The notes beneath the pieces were generated by a model. The model was not told where the DNA came from and searched no databases. It was given only the letters and a program-made list of their open reading frames with translations. From an uncultured Flavobacteriales bacterium (GTDB taxonomy: Bacteria > Bacteroidota > Bacteroidia > Flavobacteriales_D > Crocinitomicaceae): DNA of 64,000 nucleotides. The DNA lies in contig CALEIK010000014.1 in assembly GCA_937876195.1 (NCBI GenBank), positions 61,561 to 125,560 on the forward strand. Direction: 5' to 3'. A program made the translations under genes and the position numbers. Positions 51,659-60,931 of this stretch are shown here, piece after piece. Position 1 is the first letter of the stretch. Each line of letters opens with the position of its first letter.

Positions 51659-51685
51659 TTGAGCGCCTAGAATGTCCTATATTTG
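51659..51685 (+). promoter_or_regulatory. Candidate promoter of the propeller T9SS gene
   Basis: TTG at 51659-51661 and TATATTTG at 51678-51685; the 16-base spacer is shorter than the usual 19-21, so moderate confidence. Confidence 0.45.
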
Positions 51686-51737
51686 TAATACAGGATGTAA
51701 TGGGAACCATTTGTCGGTCACCTTTTAAATAAGAACT

Positions 51738-52874
51738 ATGAAAACAAAAACAATATTCGCAATCATACTCACTTTACAATTATCCTTTGTCAAAGGACAA
51801 ACTGAGTTTTTGACAACAGTCGATCCAACCACAGGGAATTTTTCCATCATTGATAGTTTACCAGGAGTTAATTTTATTTATGGCGATGTAACAGCTTATG
51901 ATAGAAATAATAAACGATACATTTTTAAAGGGATAGACTTTGGCGGAAATTCTCGTCTGTATTGTATTGATGCAACTTCTGGAGCCATACTTTCACAACC
52001 ATTGTTTAACCTTAACGTTGGAGAATTTCAATACGATAATGCATCAAATACGCTATTTGGACTTTATATCGATAATGGTCTTATGTTTCTTATTTCCATC
52101 GATATTTCTACTGCTACAACATCAATAATTGCCGGCCTACCCGTTTTGGGCATGTCAAGTGGAACGACGAGTTTCGACGAAGTAAATGGCAACTTCATTC
52201 TACAGAGTTCTGCTTCGTTTTACTCTATTAATGTCAATACTGGGAATATTGTCGTGAATTCAGCACCGACCTCTTTTTCAGAACTTCAGTTTGATAATGT
52301 CTCAGGAAAACTCTACGGATTACATTTAGGGTCTACCACCGATGTTGTTGATATAAATATTAATGCAGGAACTTATACTACTATTGCGAACATGCCAGTA
52401 ATGGGATACGCATCGACACTCACCTCCTTTGATGAGATGAATAATATTTATACATACGGTGCTTCCTCGACCTTATTTTCTGTAGATGTTAATTCTGGAA
52501 CGATCGTATCAAGTCCTGCTTTTCCAGTTGTTTTTCCAGGAGAAAATATAATTGAATTGCATTACGATAACGCAAATGGCACTCTATATGGATTGCATTG
52601 GGGGGAGATAAGAACAACCGTGGGATTATCAAACAATGGCCTTACTACCAGTGCGAATTTTAGTGTTTACCCAAATCCTACTTCAACTCAATTAACAATT
52701 GACACAGAAGAAGACGTGGATAGAATAGAAATTCTCGACATCACCGGTGAAACTATAAAATCGGAAATCCTAAAAACGAACACCATCAATGTTTCTGATT
52801 TACCTAGCGGTATTTACTTTATCAAAGTAGCTACCGCCGAAGGATCAATTGCCAAAAGATTTGTAAAACAATAG
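51738..52874 (+). CDS. T9SS cargo protein with propeller-like repeats
   Basis: 378 residues. Signal peptide (KTKTIFAIILTLQLSFVKGQ). A repetitive body to about residue 290 has recurring FDEVNGNFIL, YSINVNTGNIV, ELQFDNVSGKLYGLHLG, SVDVNSGTIV and ELHYDNANGTLYGLHWG phrases, spaced about 50-60 residues, typical of beta-propeller blades. A type A sorting domain closes the protein (SVYPNPTSTQLTID to NVSDLPSGIYFIKVA). Ligand and function unknown; probably a surface protein. Confidence 0.82.
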   Translation: MKTKTIFAIILTLQLSFVKGQTEFLTTVDPTTGNFSIIDSLPGVNFIYGDVTAYDRNNKRYIFKGIDFGGNSRLYCIDATSGAILSQPLFNLNVGEFQYDNASNTLFGLYIDNGLMFLISIDISTATTSIIAGLPVLGMSSGTTSFDEVNGNFILQSSASFYSINVNTGNIVVNSAPTSFSELQFDNVSGKLYGLHLGSTTDVVDININAGTYTTIANMPVMGYASTLTSFDEMNNIYTYGASSTLFSVDVNSGTIVSSPAFPVVFPGENIIELHYDNANGTLYGLHWGEIRTTVGLSNNGLTTSANFSVYPNPTSTQLTIDTEEDVDRIEILDITGETIKSEILKTNTINVSDLPSGIYFIKVATAEGSIAKRFVKQ

Positions 52875-52900
52875 AAACGAGAACGCTTCGCAGGAAACAA

Positions 52901-53776
52901 TTATTTTTTTGAGTTCTCGCACTTATACGTGCTATTTCTTGCAGGACTAGCAATCCTTCTAGATTTTAAATTGAAACGGCATCCTTTTACCAATAAATGG
53001 ACCGCCAAATTCTCAACAAATACACCACATTCATCTTCCTCTTCAGAAATATTTGATTGTCCCATATTTGCGCTGTCGATTATCACCACAGCACCAGAAC
53101 CTAAACATTCAGCGTCCTCTCCATTTTTTATTAATAGAGCAGTATCGTCACCAAGACCAATGCCAAGTTGTCCCGGATTTATAATCACAGCATGTGCAAG
53201 TCGCCCAAATCTGCCGCGTTTTATAAAATGAGAATCGATGATACAATGCTCAAGCAAACCAAATCCTGTGGTGATTTTCAAATCATTTCTAAATACCACT
53301 TCTTGAGTTCCTCCGCCGTAAATCATAATTTTTGACATCGCCATTGCTCCAGCACTTGTGCCTGCCACCACAAAGCTTTCGTCTTCAAAATAGCGCTTCA
53401 CAATTACATCCATAAACGGCGTTCCTCCCAAAATGCTTAATAATTGGGACTGGTCTCCCCCGCTAAAAAAAATGGCATTCGCTTGTTCAATTCTAGTAAT
53501 GTATTCGCATTGTCCTGCTTCATCTTTGGTCGCGATGGGAATGAACCCAGTATTCTTAAAACCTATTTTATCGAATGTCCGTTCGTACCTTTCTTTCACT
53601 TGCTGCGGATACATGGACGCCGTTGTGATAATCTCAACCTTCTTTTTCCCTTTCAAAAGCAATCTCAAAATCTCAAAATGCTTAAAATCACTGTTTTTTT
53701 TCTCCCTTGCCAGCGCTTTACTACCAACTTGGTCTACTGCGCCTCCTATGATGAGTAAAGTTCCTTTTGGTGTCAT
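52901..53776 (-). CDS. cphB: Cyanophycinase
   Basis: A serine exopeptidase of family S51 that releases beta-Asp-Arg dipeptides from cyanophycin. 291 residues, normal length. It begins GTLLIIGGAVDQ, has IFFSGGDQSQLL (102-113), the nucleophile Ser141 in VVAGTSAGAMAMS, and ITTGFGLLEHCIIDSHFIKRGRFGRL with the catalytic His region. Its ATG overlaps the cphA stop by 4 bp, so polymer synthesis and breakdown enzymes are co-expressed. The dipeptide-cleaving isoaspartyl dipeptidase is not found in the window. Confidence 0.94.
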   Translation of the reverse strand: MTPKGTLLIIGGAVDQVGSKALAREKKNSDFKHFEILRLLLKGKKKVEIITTASMYPQQVKERYERTFDKIGFKNTGFIPIATKDEAGQCEYITRIEQANAIFFSGGDQSQLLSILGGTPFMDVIVKRYFEDESFVVAGTSAGAMAMSKIMIYGGGTQEVVFRNDLKITTGFGLLEHCIIDSHFIKRGRFGRLAHAVIINPGQLGIGLGDDTALLIKNGEDAECLGSGAVVIIDSANMGQSNISEEEDECGVFVENLAVHLLVKGCRFNLKSRRIASPARNSTYKCENSKK

Positions 53777-56442
53777 AACTGCATGCGTTTTAAGGTCACT
53801 GGGACTAAATTAATTGGTGCGTTATCTTTGATTATTTGTTCTTCCACATAGGCAAGCGTAGTTTGAATATCATCTACACTCAGAAATATAAACTCGCCAG
53901 TTTTAGCATGATCAATTGCATGTTGAATGGATTCTATTTCATCTGAAATTATACTTACTTCAATGCTGGTATTAATTTCCCGAATACCATCCAAAAGAAA
54001 CTGGGATAATTCTTGTTTCGTTCTTCCACGGTTGTCTCTGTCATGTCGTATGATAATTTCATCAAACATTTGAGCTGAATAGCGACCAATATTTTTTATA
54101 TCCTCCTCTCGCCTGTCACCAGCAGCACCAATAATTCCTATTTTTTTCGTCGCATCAACATGTTGTAGGTATTTTTGGATCTGAATAAATCCGTCGGTAT
54201 TATGGGCATAATCCACCATTAACTGGAATTTTTTAAAACGGAAAAGATTCATTCTACCAGGCGTAATGGCAGGCGAAGGAATGAACGATTTAAGCGCAGA
54301 GGTGATCGTTTCTTGAGAAAAATTACTTAGTGATGCAGCTAATAAGGCAGGTAAAACATTCTTAATCATCATCTCGCATGTCCCGGAAAAGGTTAGTGGT
54401 ACTTGCGCGACTTCAGATATTCTCGTTTTCCATTCACCCTTGCTGATAATAAAATAGTCATCTTCAATATAGGCAGCTAACCCTCCTTCACTGCAATGTT
54501 TTTTAATCCGTTCATTTGTTGCATCCATACTGAACAATGCGATGTTGCAATCAAGATTGTTTTTCATTTCATACACCAGATCGTCATCCGCATTTAAAAT
54601 TGCGTAACCGTGATCAAAGGTACTTTGCGCAACGACTGCTTTCACGCGTGCCAATTGTTCAAGCGTGTCAATGTCATTTAATCCCAAATGGTCATCAGTA
54701 ATATTTGTTACCACACTGATATTGCAGTTATCAAAACCTAAACCGGACCTAAGTATTCCTCCTCTGGCACATTCAAGTACTGCAAAATCGACAATAGGGT
54801 CGCGCAGCACAGTATCTGCACTGGCTGGCCCGCTGCAATCTCCAAGAGAAATAGTAGTTCCGTCTATATAGATTCCATCCGATGTAGTATATCCTGTATG
54901 ATGTCCAGCTGCTTGCGCAAAGTGGGCGATCAACCGTGTAACCGTTGTTTTCCCATTGGTACCTGTAACCGCTACAATCGGAATACGCGCACTGGCATTA
55001 TCTGGGTAGAGCATATTTAATAACGGCTCTGCAACATTTCTAGCTATTCCTTTCGCCGGGGCAAGATGCATCCTAAAACCAGGACCAGCATTCACTTCCA
55101 GCACAGCTCCGTTTACTTCAGTGACAGGAATTTCAATATCTTCTGCCATTATATCAATGCCACATATATCCAAATTCATAAGCCTCGCAATACGCTCAGC
55201 CATCAAAACATTATGTGGGTGCACACTGTCCGTAACATCTCTTGCGGTTCCTCCTGAGCTTAAATTAGCGGTATCCTTTAAGAATAAAACTTCTCCAATG
55301 GGTAAAACAGAATTAATAGTAAGGTTCTTTTTCGCTAAAATGGATTGGGTTGCTGCATCTAGCTCTATTCTGGTGAGCACATTTTCATGCGCTTCGCCTC
55401 TACGTGCATCACTATTCGTTTCATTGATCAATTCTTTAATCGTTAAACCGTCATGACCAATTACCATTGCGGGGGTGCGCTTTGCTACTGCTATTAGTTT
55501 GTAATTTATCACCAAAAATCGAAAATCCATTCCGTAGATATGGCGCTCCACGATTACATCGTCTGAAATTTTCTGAGCGGCATAAAAACCATGTATTGCC
55601 TGCTCCATGGTAGTTATTCTGGTAGTAATCCCCCTTCCATGATTACCATTTACTGGTTTCGTAGCTAATGGAAATCCAATTTCTTCGACAGCTGCTTCCA
55701 ATTCAATTAGATCGTTGATTAGCATACCCATTGGTACTGGAATAGAGGACTGAGACAATAAGTTTCGGGTAGCCTCTTTATCAGATGCCAAATCAACAGC
55801 TAGGCTGCTTGTAGTAGAAGCAACAGATGCACAAATAGTTCTTTGATTGCATCCCTGTCCCATAATTAACAAGGATTGATTATTTAGTCTGGTATAGGGA
55901 ATGTTTCTTCGTTCTGCTTCCTTTACAATGGAAAAAGTAGTGGGACCCAATTTTCCACTGCTATACAGCCGTTTTAACTCACGAATGTCATCATCCAACT
56001 TATAATCTAAATTGTCCAATATGTTCTGCACCAAATTAACAGCAGCCTTTGCAGCATATACTCCTGCCTTTTCAATGAAATAGGAAAATACAACGTGATA
56101 AATGCCATCGACACTGGTAGATCGGGTTCGTCCAAATCCACAATCCATACCAGCCAGAGTTTGTAGTTCGAGAGCAATGTGTTCTACCACATGTCCTAGC
56201 CATGTGCCTTCTTTTACTCGCGAAAAAAAACCACCTTCAACTCCTTCTGAACACCGATGACTTCTTAAAGTTGGCAACAGTCGTTCCAGTGATTCTCCAA
56301 ATCCATCAATCTTGTTCGTTGGAAGTTGTTCCCAGTTTCCAATATCAAGTTTTAATACAATAAGCTTTTTCCTGTATCCTGACCAGTAATTTGGTCCGTT
56401 CAAAACTTTAATTTCAACTATTTTCAGTTTCTGGCGATTCAT
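53773..56442 (-). CDS. cphA: Cyanophycin synthetase
   Basis: Makes multi-L-arginyl-poly-L-aspartate, a nitrogen reserve, from Asp, Arg and ATP. 889 residues, typical. An N-terminal domain to about 160 is followed by an ATP-grasp module (FPLATKPVNGNHGRGITTRI; VTEVNGAVLEVNAGPGFRMHL). A Mur-ligase-like module has P-loop VTGTNGKTTVTRL near residue 492, ECARGGILRSGLGF, VVTNITDDHLG and VDYAHNTDGF. Found in many non-photosynthetic bacteria. It is preceded at 12 bp by a 30-codon ORF and followed by cphB. Confidence 0.96.
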   Translation of the reverse strand: MNRQKLKIVEIKVLNGPNYWSGYRKKLIVLKLDIGNWEQLPTNKIDGFGESLERLLPTLRSHRCSEGVEGGFFSRVKEGTWLGHVVEHIALELQTLAGMDCGFGRTRSTSVDGIYHVVFSYFIEKAGVYAAKAAVNLVQNILDNLDYKLDDDIRELKRLYSSGKLGPTTFSIVKEAERRNIPYTRLNNQSLLIMGQGCNQRTICASVASTTSSLAVDLASDKEATRNLLSQSSIPVPMGMLINDLIELEAAVEEIGFPLATKPVNGNHGRGITTRITTMEQAIHGFYAAQKISDDVIVERHIYGMDFRFLVINYKLIAVAKRTPAMVIGHDGLTIKELINETNSDARRGEAHENVLTRIELDAATQSILAKKNLTINSVLPIGEVLFLKDTANLSSGGTARDVTDSVHPHNVLMAERIARLMNLDICGIDIMAEDIEIPVTEVNGAVLEVNAGPGFRMHLAPAKGIARNVAEPLLNMLYPDNASARIPIVAVTGTNGKTTVTRLIAHFAQAAGHHTGYTTSDGIYIDGTTISLGDCSGPASADTVLRDPIVDFAVLECARGGILRSGLGFDNCNISVVTNITDDHLGLNDIDTLEQLARVKAVVAQSTFDHGYAILNADDDLVYEMKNNLDCNIALFSMDATNERIKKHCSEGGLAAYIEDDYFIISKGEWKTRISEVAQVPLTFSGTCEMMIKNVLPALLAASLSNFSQETITSALKSFIPSPAITPGRMNLFRFKKFQLMVDYAHNTDGFIQIQKYLQHVDATKKIGIIGAAGDRREEDIKNIGRYSAQMFDEIIIRHDRDNRGRTKQELSQFLLDGIREINTSIEVSIISDEIESIQHAIDHAKTGEFIFLSVDDIQTTLAYVEEQIIKDNAPINLVPVTLKRMQL

Positions 56443-56454
56443 TTTATACAGTAT

Positions 56455-56547
56455 TTAATTATTTGCTACGCATACTTTTTCAATTGTAGGGTCAGCAAGC
56501 GTTTCATGATTTATACTTCCACCAGCAGGAACAACAGCTGTTTTCAT
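56455..56547 (-). CDS. Candidate 30-residue small ORF upstream of cphA
   Basis: An ATG at 56547 opens a 30-codon frame that stops at 56455, 12 bases before the cphA ATG. The peptide starts MKTAVVPAGGSIN, has a single cysteine near the end (KVCVANN), and shows no signal or membrane segment. It might be a translated small protein or a leader peptide controlling cphA. Arginine codons are absent, so it is not an arginine-attenuator leader. I recognise no family; coding status is unproven. Confidence 0.4.
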   Translation of the reverse strand: MKTAVVPAGGSINHETLADPTIEKVCVANN

Positions 56548-56828
56548 ATTTACAGTCTACTTTATTTGTAACTAAACTATTTAACTACAAAGTTGAGTAT
56601 CGTATCTTTTATACGCATTACACAATTATTAAACAAGCTTACATGATTCGCATATCTTATGCTTTAGTAACTGATAAGACTTACCTTTGATTTTAACAGC
56701 TCATCTGTCGAGGCAATTGTTCGCATCGGCGAAGATTTGTTTTCATGGAAATCATTGAGGAAGATGGCATGAGAGCAAGCCAGAAACCGTTATGCTCAAT
56801 TTAGTGCGAAAAACAAACAGACAGCCAA
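56548..56828. other. Intergenic region between the cphA leader ORF and an alpha/beta hydrolase gene
   Basis: About 280 bases, AT-rich. It should contain the cphA promoter (minus strand) and the hydrolase promoter (plus). A TACCTTTG box on the plus strand near 56690 is the only recognisable -7-like element. The segment from 56770 contains CGTTATGC (56788-56795), which resembles an integron-type core, but no paired site is seen. Nothing else recognised. Confidence 0.5.
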
Positions 56829-57479
56829 ATGACCAAAGAAATCTACATATTTAGCGGGCTTGGTGCTGACGAGCGGGTATTTCAACGAATCGACTTTTCT
56901 GACTTCTCCGTGACTTATATAAAGTGGGTTATTCCGAATAAAACTCATACCATTGAAGAATATGCTACGCGACTGATTAAGCAAATTACGACAACAAAAC
57001 CCACACTAATAGGACTTTCCTTCGGTGGACTTATGGCCATTGAAGTAGCAAAGCAAATGGAGGTGGAAAAGGTAATTTTAATCGCTTCAGCAAAGACAAA
57101 TAAGGAAATTCCGTTTTACTTTCGTTTCGCTGGAACGTTTGGATTTCACAAGTTTTTACCGACAAAGCTCTTAAAAAGTTCAAATTTTCTCACGAATTGG
57201 TTTTTCGGTACAACTTCAATATCTGACAAACAGATTTTAAAACAAGTTCTACACGACACAGACACCACCTTTTTGAAGTGGGCCATTGACAAAATTACAC
57301 GCTGGAAGAATCAAACATTGGTCAAAAATACATTTCATGTTCACGGAACGAGCGACAGAATTTTCCCTTTTGTATTTGTTAAATGTGACGTGTCAATTAA
57401 AAAAGGCGGACACTTAATGACGCTAAATAGAGCAGGTGAACTAAGCGCAATATTGAGAGAGGAATTAACGATCGAATAG
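56829..57479 (+). CDS. Alpha/beta-hydrolase
   Basis: 216 residues, small alpha/beta hydrolase without lid domain. It begins KEIYIFSGLGADERVF (oxyanion region), has the nucleophile elbow GLSFGGLMA with Ser64, the acid in HGTSDRIFPF and the catalytic His in KKGGHLMTL. No signal peptide. The substrate is unknown; proteins of this type are often esterases. It stands alone, and the sequence just upstream looks unlike its neighbours, so it may be a mobile accessory gene, though this is inference. Confidence 0.87.
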   Translation: MTKEIYIFSGLGADERVFQRIDFSDFSVTYIKWVIPNKTHTIEEYATRLIKQITTTKPTLIGLSFGGLMAIEVAKQMEVEKVILIASAKTNKEIPFYFRFAGTFGFHKFLPTKLLKSSNFLTNWFFGTTSISDKQILKQVLHDTDTTFLKWAIDKITRWKNQTLVKNTFHVHGTSDRIFPFVFVKCDVSIKKGGHLMTLNRAGELSAILREELTIE

Positions 57480-57559
57480 TGCACATTATGAAAACTGAAG
57501 TAATAATTTAAATTATTTGAATTAATGTTATATCTTGGGATACTACCTTAACATTTAAT

Positions 57560-59338
57560 ATGAAAATGTACTCTACAGGACATAAAATGAATTATCTCTT
57601 TTCCATTTTGATCTTTTCATTCCTGCTTATTTGGGCATCTAACGGAGCCGCTCAAACAAATCGTAGTGTATTGTTTTTAGGAAACAGTTACACTGGAGTC
57701 AATAATTTACCCCAAATTGTATACGACGTTGCTTTGTCCGCAGGAGACACGTTGATTTTTGACAGCAATACCCCTGGAGGATATCAATTGATCGACCATA
57801 GCGGAGATGTTGTCAGTCAAACTAAAATAATGACTGGCGCTTGGGATTATGTCGTTCTTCAAGGACAAAGCCAAGAACCTGTTACTGCTTTCAGTCAATT
57901 TAACAATGGTGGAATTGCCCTATTTAACCTGATAAAAGAACACAATCCGTGCGCGGTAACCATGCCCTACATGACTTGGGGAAGAAAAAATGGAGACATG
58001 TCCACTTGTGCCTCCTTTCCTGTTATGTGCACCTATCAAGGCATGGATAGCGCGCTTAGAGTGCGTTACTTGAACTTTACCAATTTGGTGAACGGCGAAG
58101 TTTCCCCCGTGTCAGTGGTGTGGAATTATCTTCGTCAAAATCATCCGAGTATTGAGTTGTACCAAGTGGATGAAAGTCACCCTTCAACGGCAGGTTCTTA
58201 TGCTGCTGCCTGTTGCTTTTATGCAAGCATTTTTAAAAAAGATCCGACGTTGATTACTTTTAATTTTGGATTAAGTCCAACGGATGCTACGATCATAAAA
58301 AATGCAGTCAAAACACAAGTATTCGATAGTTTAGAATTATGGGATTATAAAAAGCCACCTGTATCTGACTTTAACTATCAGACTGGATCTGGTACGAATG
58401 AAGTCAATTTTAACGCGCTGAATCAAGGGGTACAGCAGAATTATTTTTGGGATTTTGGCGATGGTGCAACATCGACAATTATGAGTCCATCACATTCCTA
58501 TTTAACCGATGGAACGTATACTATCTCACTGACAACATCAACGTGTGATTTGCAAGGCATCCACACCAACCTCACAGATACTGTTATTCAGTTCTGCAGT
58601 CATACCCCAACGATTTACTCCACTAATTCATGGTTGTGTAATTTTGATACGCTGTGGACGCAATCCGCTGATTCCTACCAATGGTTTACCAATGGGGTTG
58701 CTTTGCCTGAAACCAATCAATACTTAGCGAATTATGCGCAGTATAACAGTTCTGGCTTTTATGTTCTTTCTACTATTGGTGGGTGTTCTGAACTATCGGA
58801 ACTTTCTACAGAAACTGCTGAATGGTCTGGCTATTACTTTGATGCCATTGGTGACCCCTGCAACGGAGACACCGTAGTGTTTGCTGTATTGCATATTGAC
58901 GGGTTCCTATCTGGTTCCGAAACCATTGAGTGGTATAAAAACGATGTACTATTACCATCGATGACCAATGAAGACACGTTGTTTATCTCTACATCAGGGG
59001 AATACGAATGTAAAGTCGTGAATCCAAGCTCCAATTGTCCTTTAGACACTACTTCTGCCCTTGTTGAATATGATTGTGGTGTTGCTGATATCACGGAAAA
59101 GTTTCAAGAACCAGTTTGGACCATCTTTCCAAATCCGACATCAGAAAGCATTACCATTAAATTTTCAACGCCCATTTTAAATGAACAGATTCAAATTTAT
59201 AGTGCAATGGGACATTTAACGAGAGAAATTAATGTATCAGGAACAACCATCTTGGATGTCACAGATTTGCCAAATGGACTTTACTTTATTCGGATTAAAA
59301 CCGATAAACGACCTCCGCTAAAATTTATGAAGCAATAA
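57560..59338 (+). CDS. SGNH-hydrolase-like T9SS protein with PKD domain
   Basis: 592 residues; signal peptide (hydrophobic FSILIFSFLLIWASNGAAQ after a basic start). Residues about 35-235 resemble an SGNH/DUF4886-type hydrolase: VLFLGNSYTGVNNLP with candidate Ser, DYVVLQGQSQEP and the Asp-x-x-His pair in VDESHPSTAGSYAAA. A PKD domain follows (NYFWDFGDGATSTIMSPSHSYLTDGTYTI), then two Ig-like/cysteine-rich segments (SYQWFTNG, ESxGxYxC-like STSGEYECKVV), and a T9SS type A sorting domain (IFPNPTSESITIKF). Probably a cell-surface esterase or acetyl-esterase. An internal ATG at 57587 is an alternative start. Confidence 0.83.
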   Translation: MKMYSTGHKMNYLFSILIFSFLLIWASNGAAQTNRSVLFLGNSYTGVNNLPQIVYDVALSAGDTLIFDSNTPGGYQLIDHSGDVVSQTKIMTGAWDYVVLQGQSQEPVTAFSQFNNGGIALFNLIKEHNPCAVTMPYMTWGRKNGDMSTCASFPVMCTYQGMDSALRVRYLNFTNLVNGEVSPVSVVWNYLRQNHPSIELYQVDESHPSTAGSYAAACCFYASIFKKDPTLITFNFGLSPTDATIIKNAVKTQVFDSLELWDYKKPPVSDFNYQTGSGTNEVNFNALNQGVQQNYFWDFGDGATSTIMSPSHSYLTDGTYTISLTTSTCDLQGIHTNLTDTVIQFCSHTPTIYSTNSWLCNFDTLWTQSADSYQWFTNGVALPETNQYLANYAQYNSSGFYVLSTIGGCSELSELSTETAEWSGYYFDAIGDPCNGDTVVFAVLHIDGFLSGSETIEWYKNDVLLPSMTNEDTLFISTSGEYECKVVNPSSNCPLDTTSALVEYDCGVADITEKFQEPVWTIFPNPTSESITIKFSTPILNEQIQIYSAMGHLTREINVSGTTILDVTDLPNGLYFIRIKTDKRPPLKFMKQ

Positions 59339-59374
59339 TAACGCTAAAGAAGTAAAACTAAAAGAAATTAGAAA

Positions 59375-60357
59375 ATGTACGTAAAGCGCAACTATGGATT
59401 CTTTATGACCTTTAAGTGGTCAAGTAAACCATTTATTATAGGTCTGATTCAGGTGCCATCTGTGGAATAAATCTCTTTGTTCCTGTTAATTTGTCCATTC
59501 CTTGGCAACCGATTAGTATTATTGGTATTGCCGTTGCTTTTTATCTGGGATTTAAGAACAATAGCTCCTACGACAGAACATGGGAAGCACGAAAAATTTG
59601 GGGAAGTATTGTCAACAACAGTCGTAGTTTCGGAGCTGCAGTCAATGCCTTTGTCAAAGGTTCGGACGACGAAAAAGTAAAAAAGGAATTGATCTATCGT
59701 CACGTGGCCTGGCTTACCGCTTTGCGCCATCAATTGCGATTAAGTCGACCATGGGAACATTCAAAAAACCGACTAAATCGACTTTATGCCCCAACGGTGT
59801 GCGAGGATTTCACTAACAGGCTGGAAAAGGAATTGTTGCGTTATATTTCCAAAGAGGAACTAAATTCAATTCAAACTAAAAGCAACATCGCAACACAATT
59901 AATGAACATCCAGTCAAAGAGACTGCAAGAGCTTAGAGATAGCAATTATTTTGAAGATTTTAGACACATGGAATTGCACCAATTGATTGTTTCATTTTAC
60001 GAAGATCAGGGGAAATCAGAACGAATAAAGAACTTTCCTTTTCCACGCCAATATGCATCTACAGCGTTATGGCTTACGTTGGTGTTTGCCGCTTTTGTTC
60101 CATTCGGTTTGTTAGATGTTTTTAAATCAACGGAATGGCAAGGTTACCTGCTATGTTCGGTCTTTTCCGCGCTGATCATTTGGGTATTCTTCCTTATGGA
60201 GAAAATTGGTGACTATTCAGAAAATCCTTTTGAGGGCACATACAATGACGTTCCTATCACCTCAATTGCTCGAACAATTGAAATCGATCTCAGAGAAATG
60301 TTGAATGATACAAACATTCCCTCACCAATTGAAGCTGAAAACGGATTTTTAATGTAA
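59375..60357 (+). pseudogene. Bestrophin-like membrane protein gene, frameshifted near its 5' end
   Basis: The main frame (59428-60357) encodes SIPWQPISIIGIAVAFYLGFKNNSSYDRTWEARKIWG, the bestrophin/UPF0187 core, and later QYASTALWLTLVFAAFVPFGLLD and EKIGDYSENPFEGTYNDVPI. Family N-termini resemble MYxKRNYxF..., and exactly such a start (MYVKRNYGFFMTFKWSSKPFII) exists at 59375 but in another frame that stops at 59468-59470. The two frames overlap between 59428 and 59467, so a small indel separates them. The first membrane helix is lost if translation starts at the TTG at 59491. It is either a real pseudogene, a rare rescued frame, or a sequence error. Confidence 0.8.
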
Positions 60358-60364
60358 AAAGGGC

Positions 60365-60874
60365 ATGACACTAGAACGAAAAGTCGCCAAAGCATTTAAT
60401 TTGACCCATGAAAATTGGATGAAACATTCAAATCCGCTCAGTGTGTGGACGCGGTATTCGGTGTTGCCGATTATCATTTTTGCTTTTTGGAGCAGAGTAT
60501 GGATTGGTTGGTGGTGTTTAATTCCAGGTGTCCTCTCCTTGCTTTGGATGTTTTTCAATCCAGTTTTTTTCAAGCAACCAAAATCAACGAGAAATTGGGC
60601 TTCAAAGGCAGTGATGGGAGAACGAGTTTATTTAAACCGTGACACCATTGAAATCCCCGAAATTCACAAAGGTCCTATTTTCAAAATCCTCAATTCTATT
60701 TCTTTCGTTGGTATGTTGCTGTCGGTATGGGCAACTGTTGAATATTCCATTTGGGGCGCTATTTTAGGCGTCATCATGGCCTATTTGGGAAAAAGTTGGT
60801 ATTTGGACAGAATGGTCTGGCTCTATGAGGACATGAAAAATGCAAATGAAGAATATAAAAGCTGGGATTATTGA
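60365..60874 (+). CDS. DUF6653-like membrane protein
   Basis: 169 residues with two hydrophobic pairs: about 33-70 (YSVLPIIIFAFWSRVWIGWWCLIPGVLSLLWMFF) and about 112-145 (SISFVGMLLSVWATVEYSIWGAILGVIMAYL). The segments HSNPLSVWTRY, NPVFFKQPKSTRNWASKAVMGERVYLNR and YLDRMVWLYEDM match a family I recall as DUF6653. Function unknown. It lies 7 bp after the bestrophin-like gene and may be co-transcribed. Confidence 0.78.
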   Translation: MTLERKVAKAFNLTHENWMKHSNPLSVWTRYSVLPIIIFAFWSRVWIGWWCLIPGVLSLLWMFFNPVFFKQPKSTRNWASKAVMGERVYLNRDTIEIPEIHKGPIFKILNSISFVGMLLSVWATVEYSIWGAILGVIMAYLGKSWYLDRMVWLYEDMKNANEEYKSWDY

Positions 60875-60931
60875 CTACTGACTGCCTACTCTACCTTCGG
60901 GATAGAACTTACTAAAATGTCAATTCAGCGA

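Noticed and set aside
52878..52919. CGAGAAC/GTTCTCG inverted repeat between the propeller T9SS gene and cphB
   Set aside because: The right arm lies inside the cphB coding region and the 28-base loop is too long for a reliable terminator.
56788..56795. CGTTATGC resembling an integron attC core upstream of the alpha/beta hydrolase
   Set aside because: No inverse core (RYYYAAC) at the required distance and no matching site after the gene; a single 7-8-base match is not enough for a cassette.
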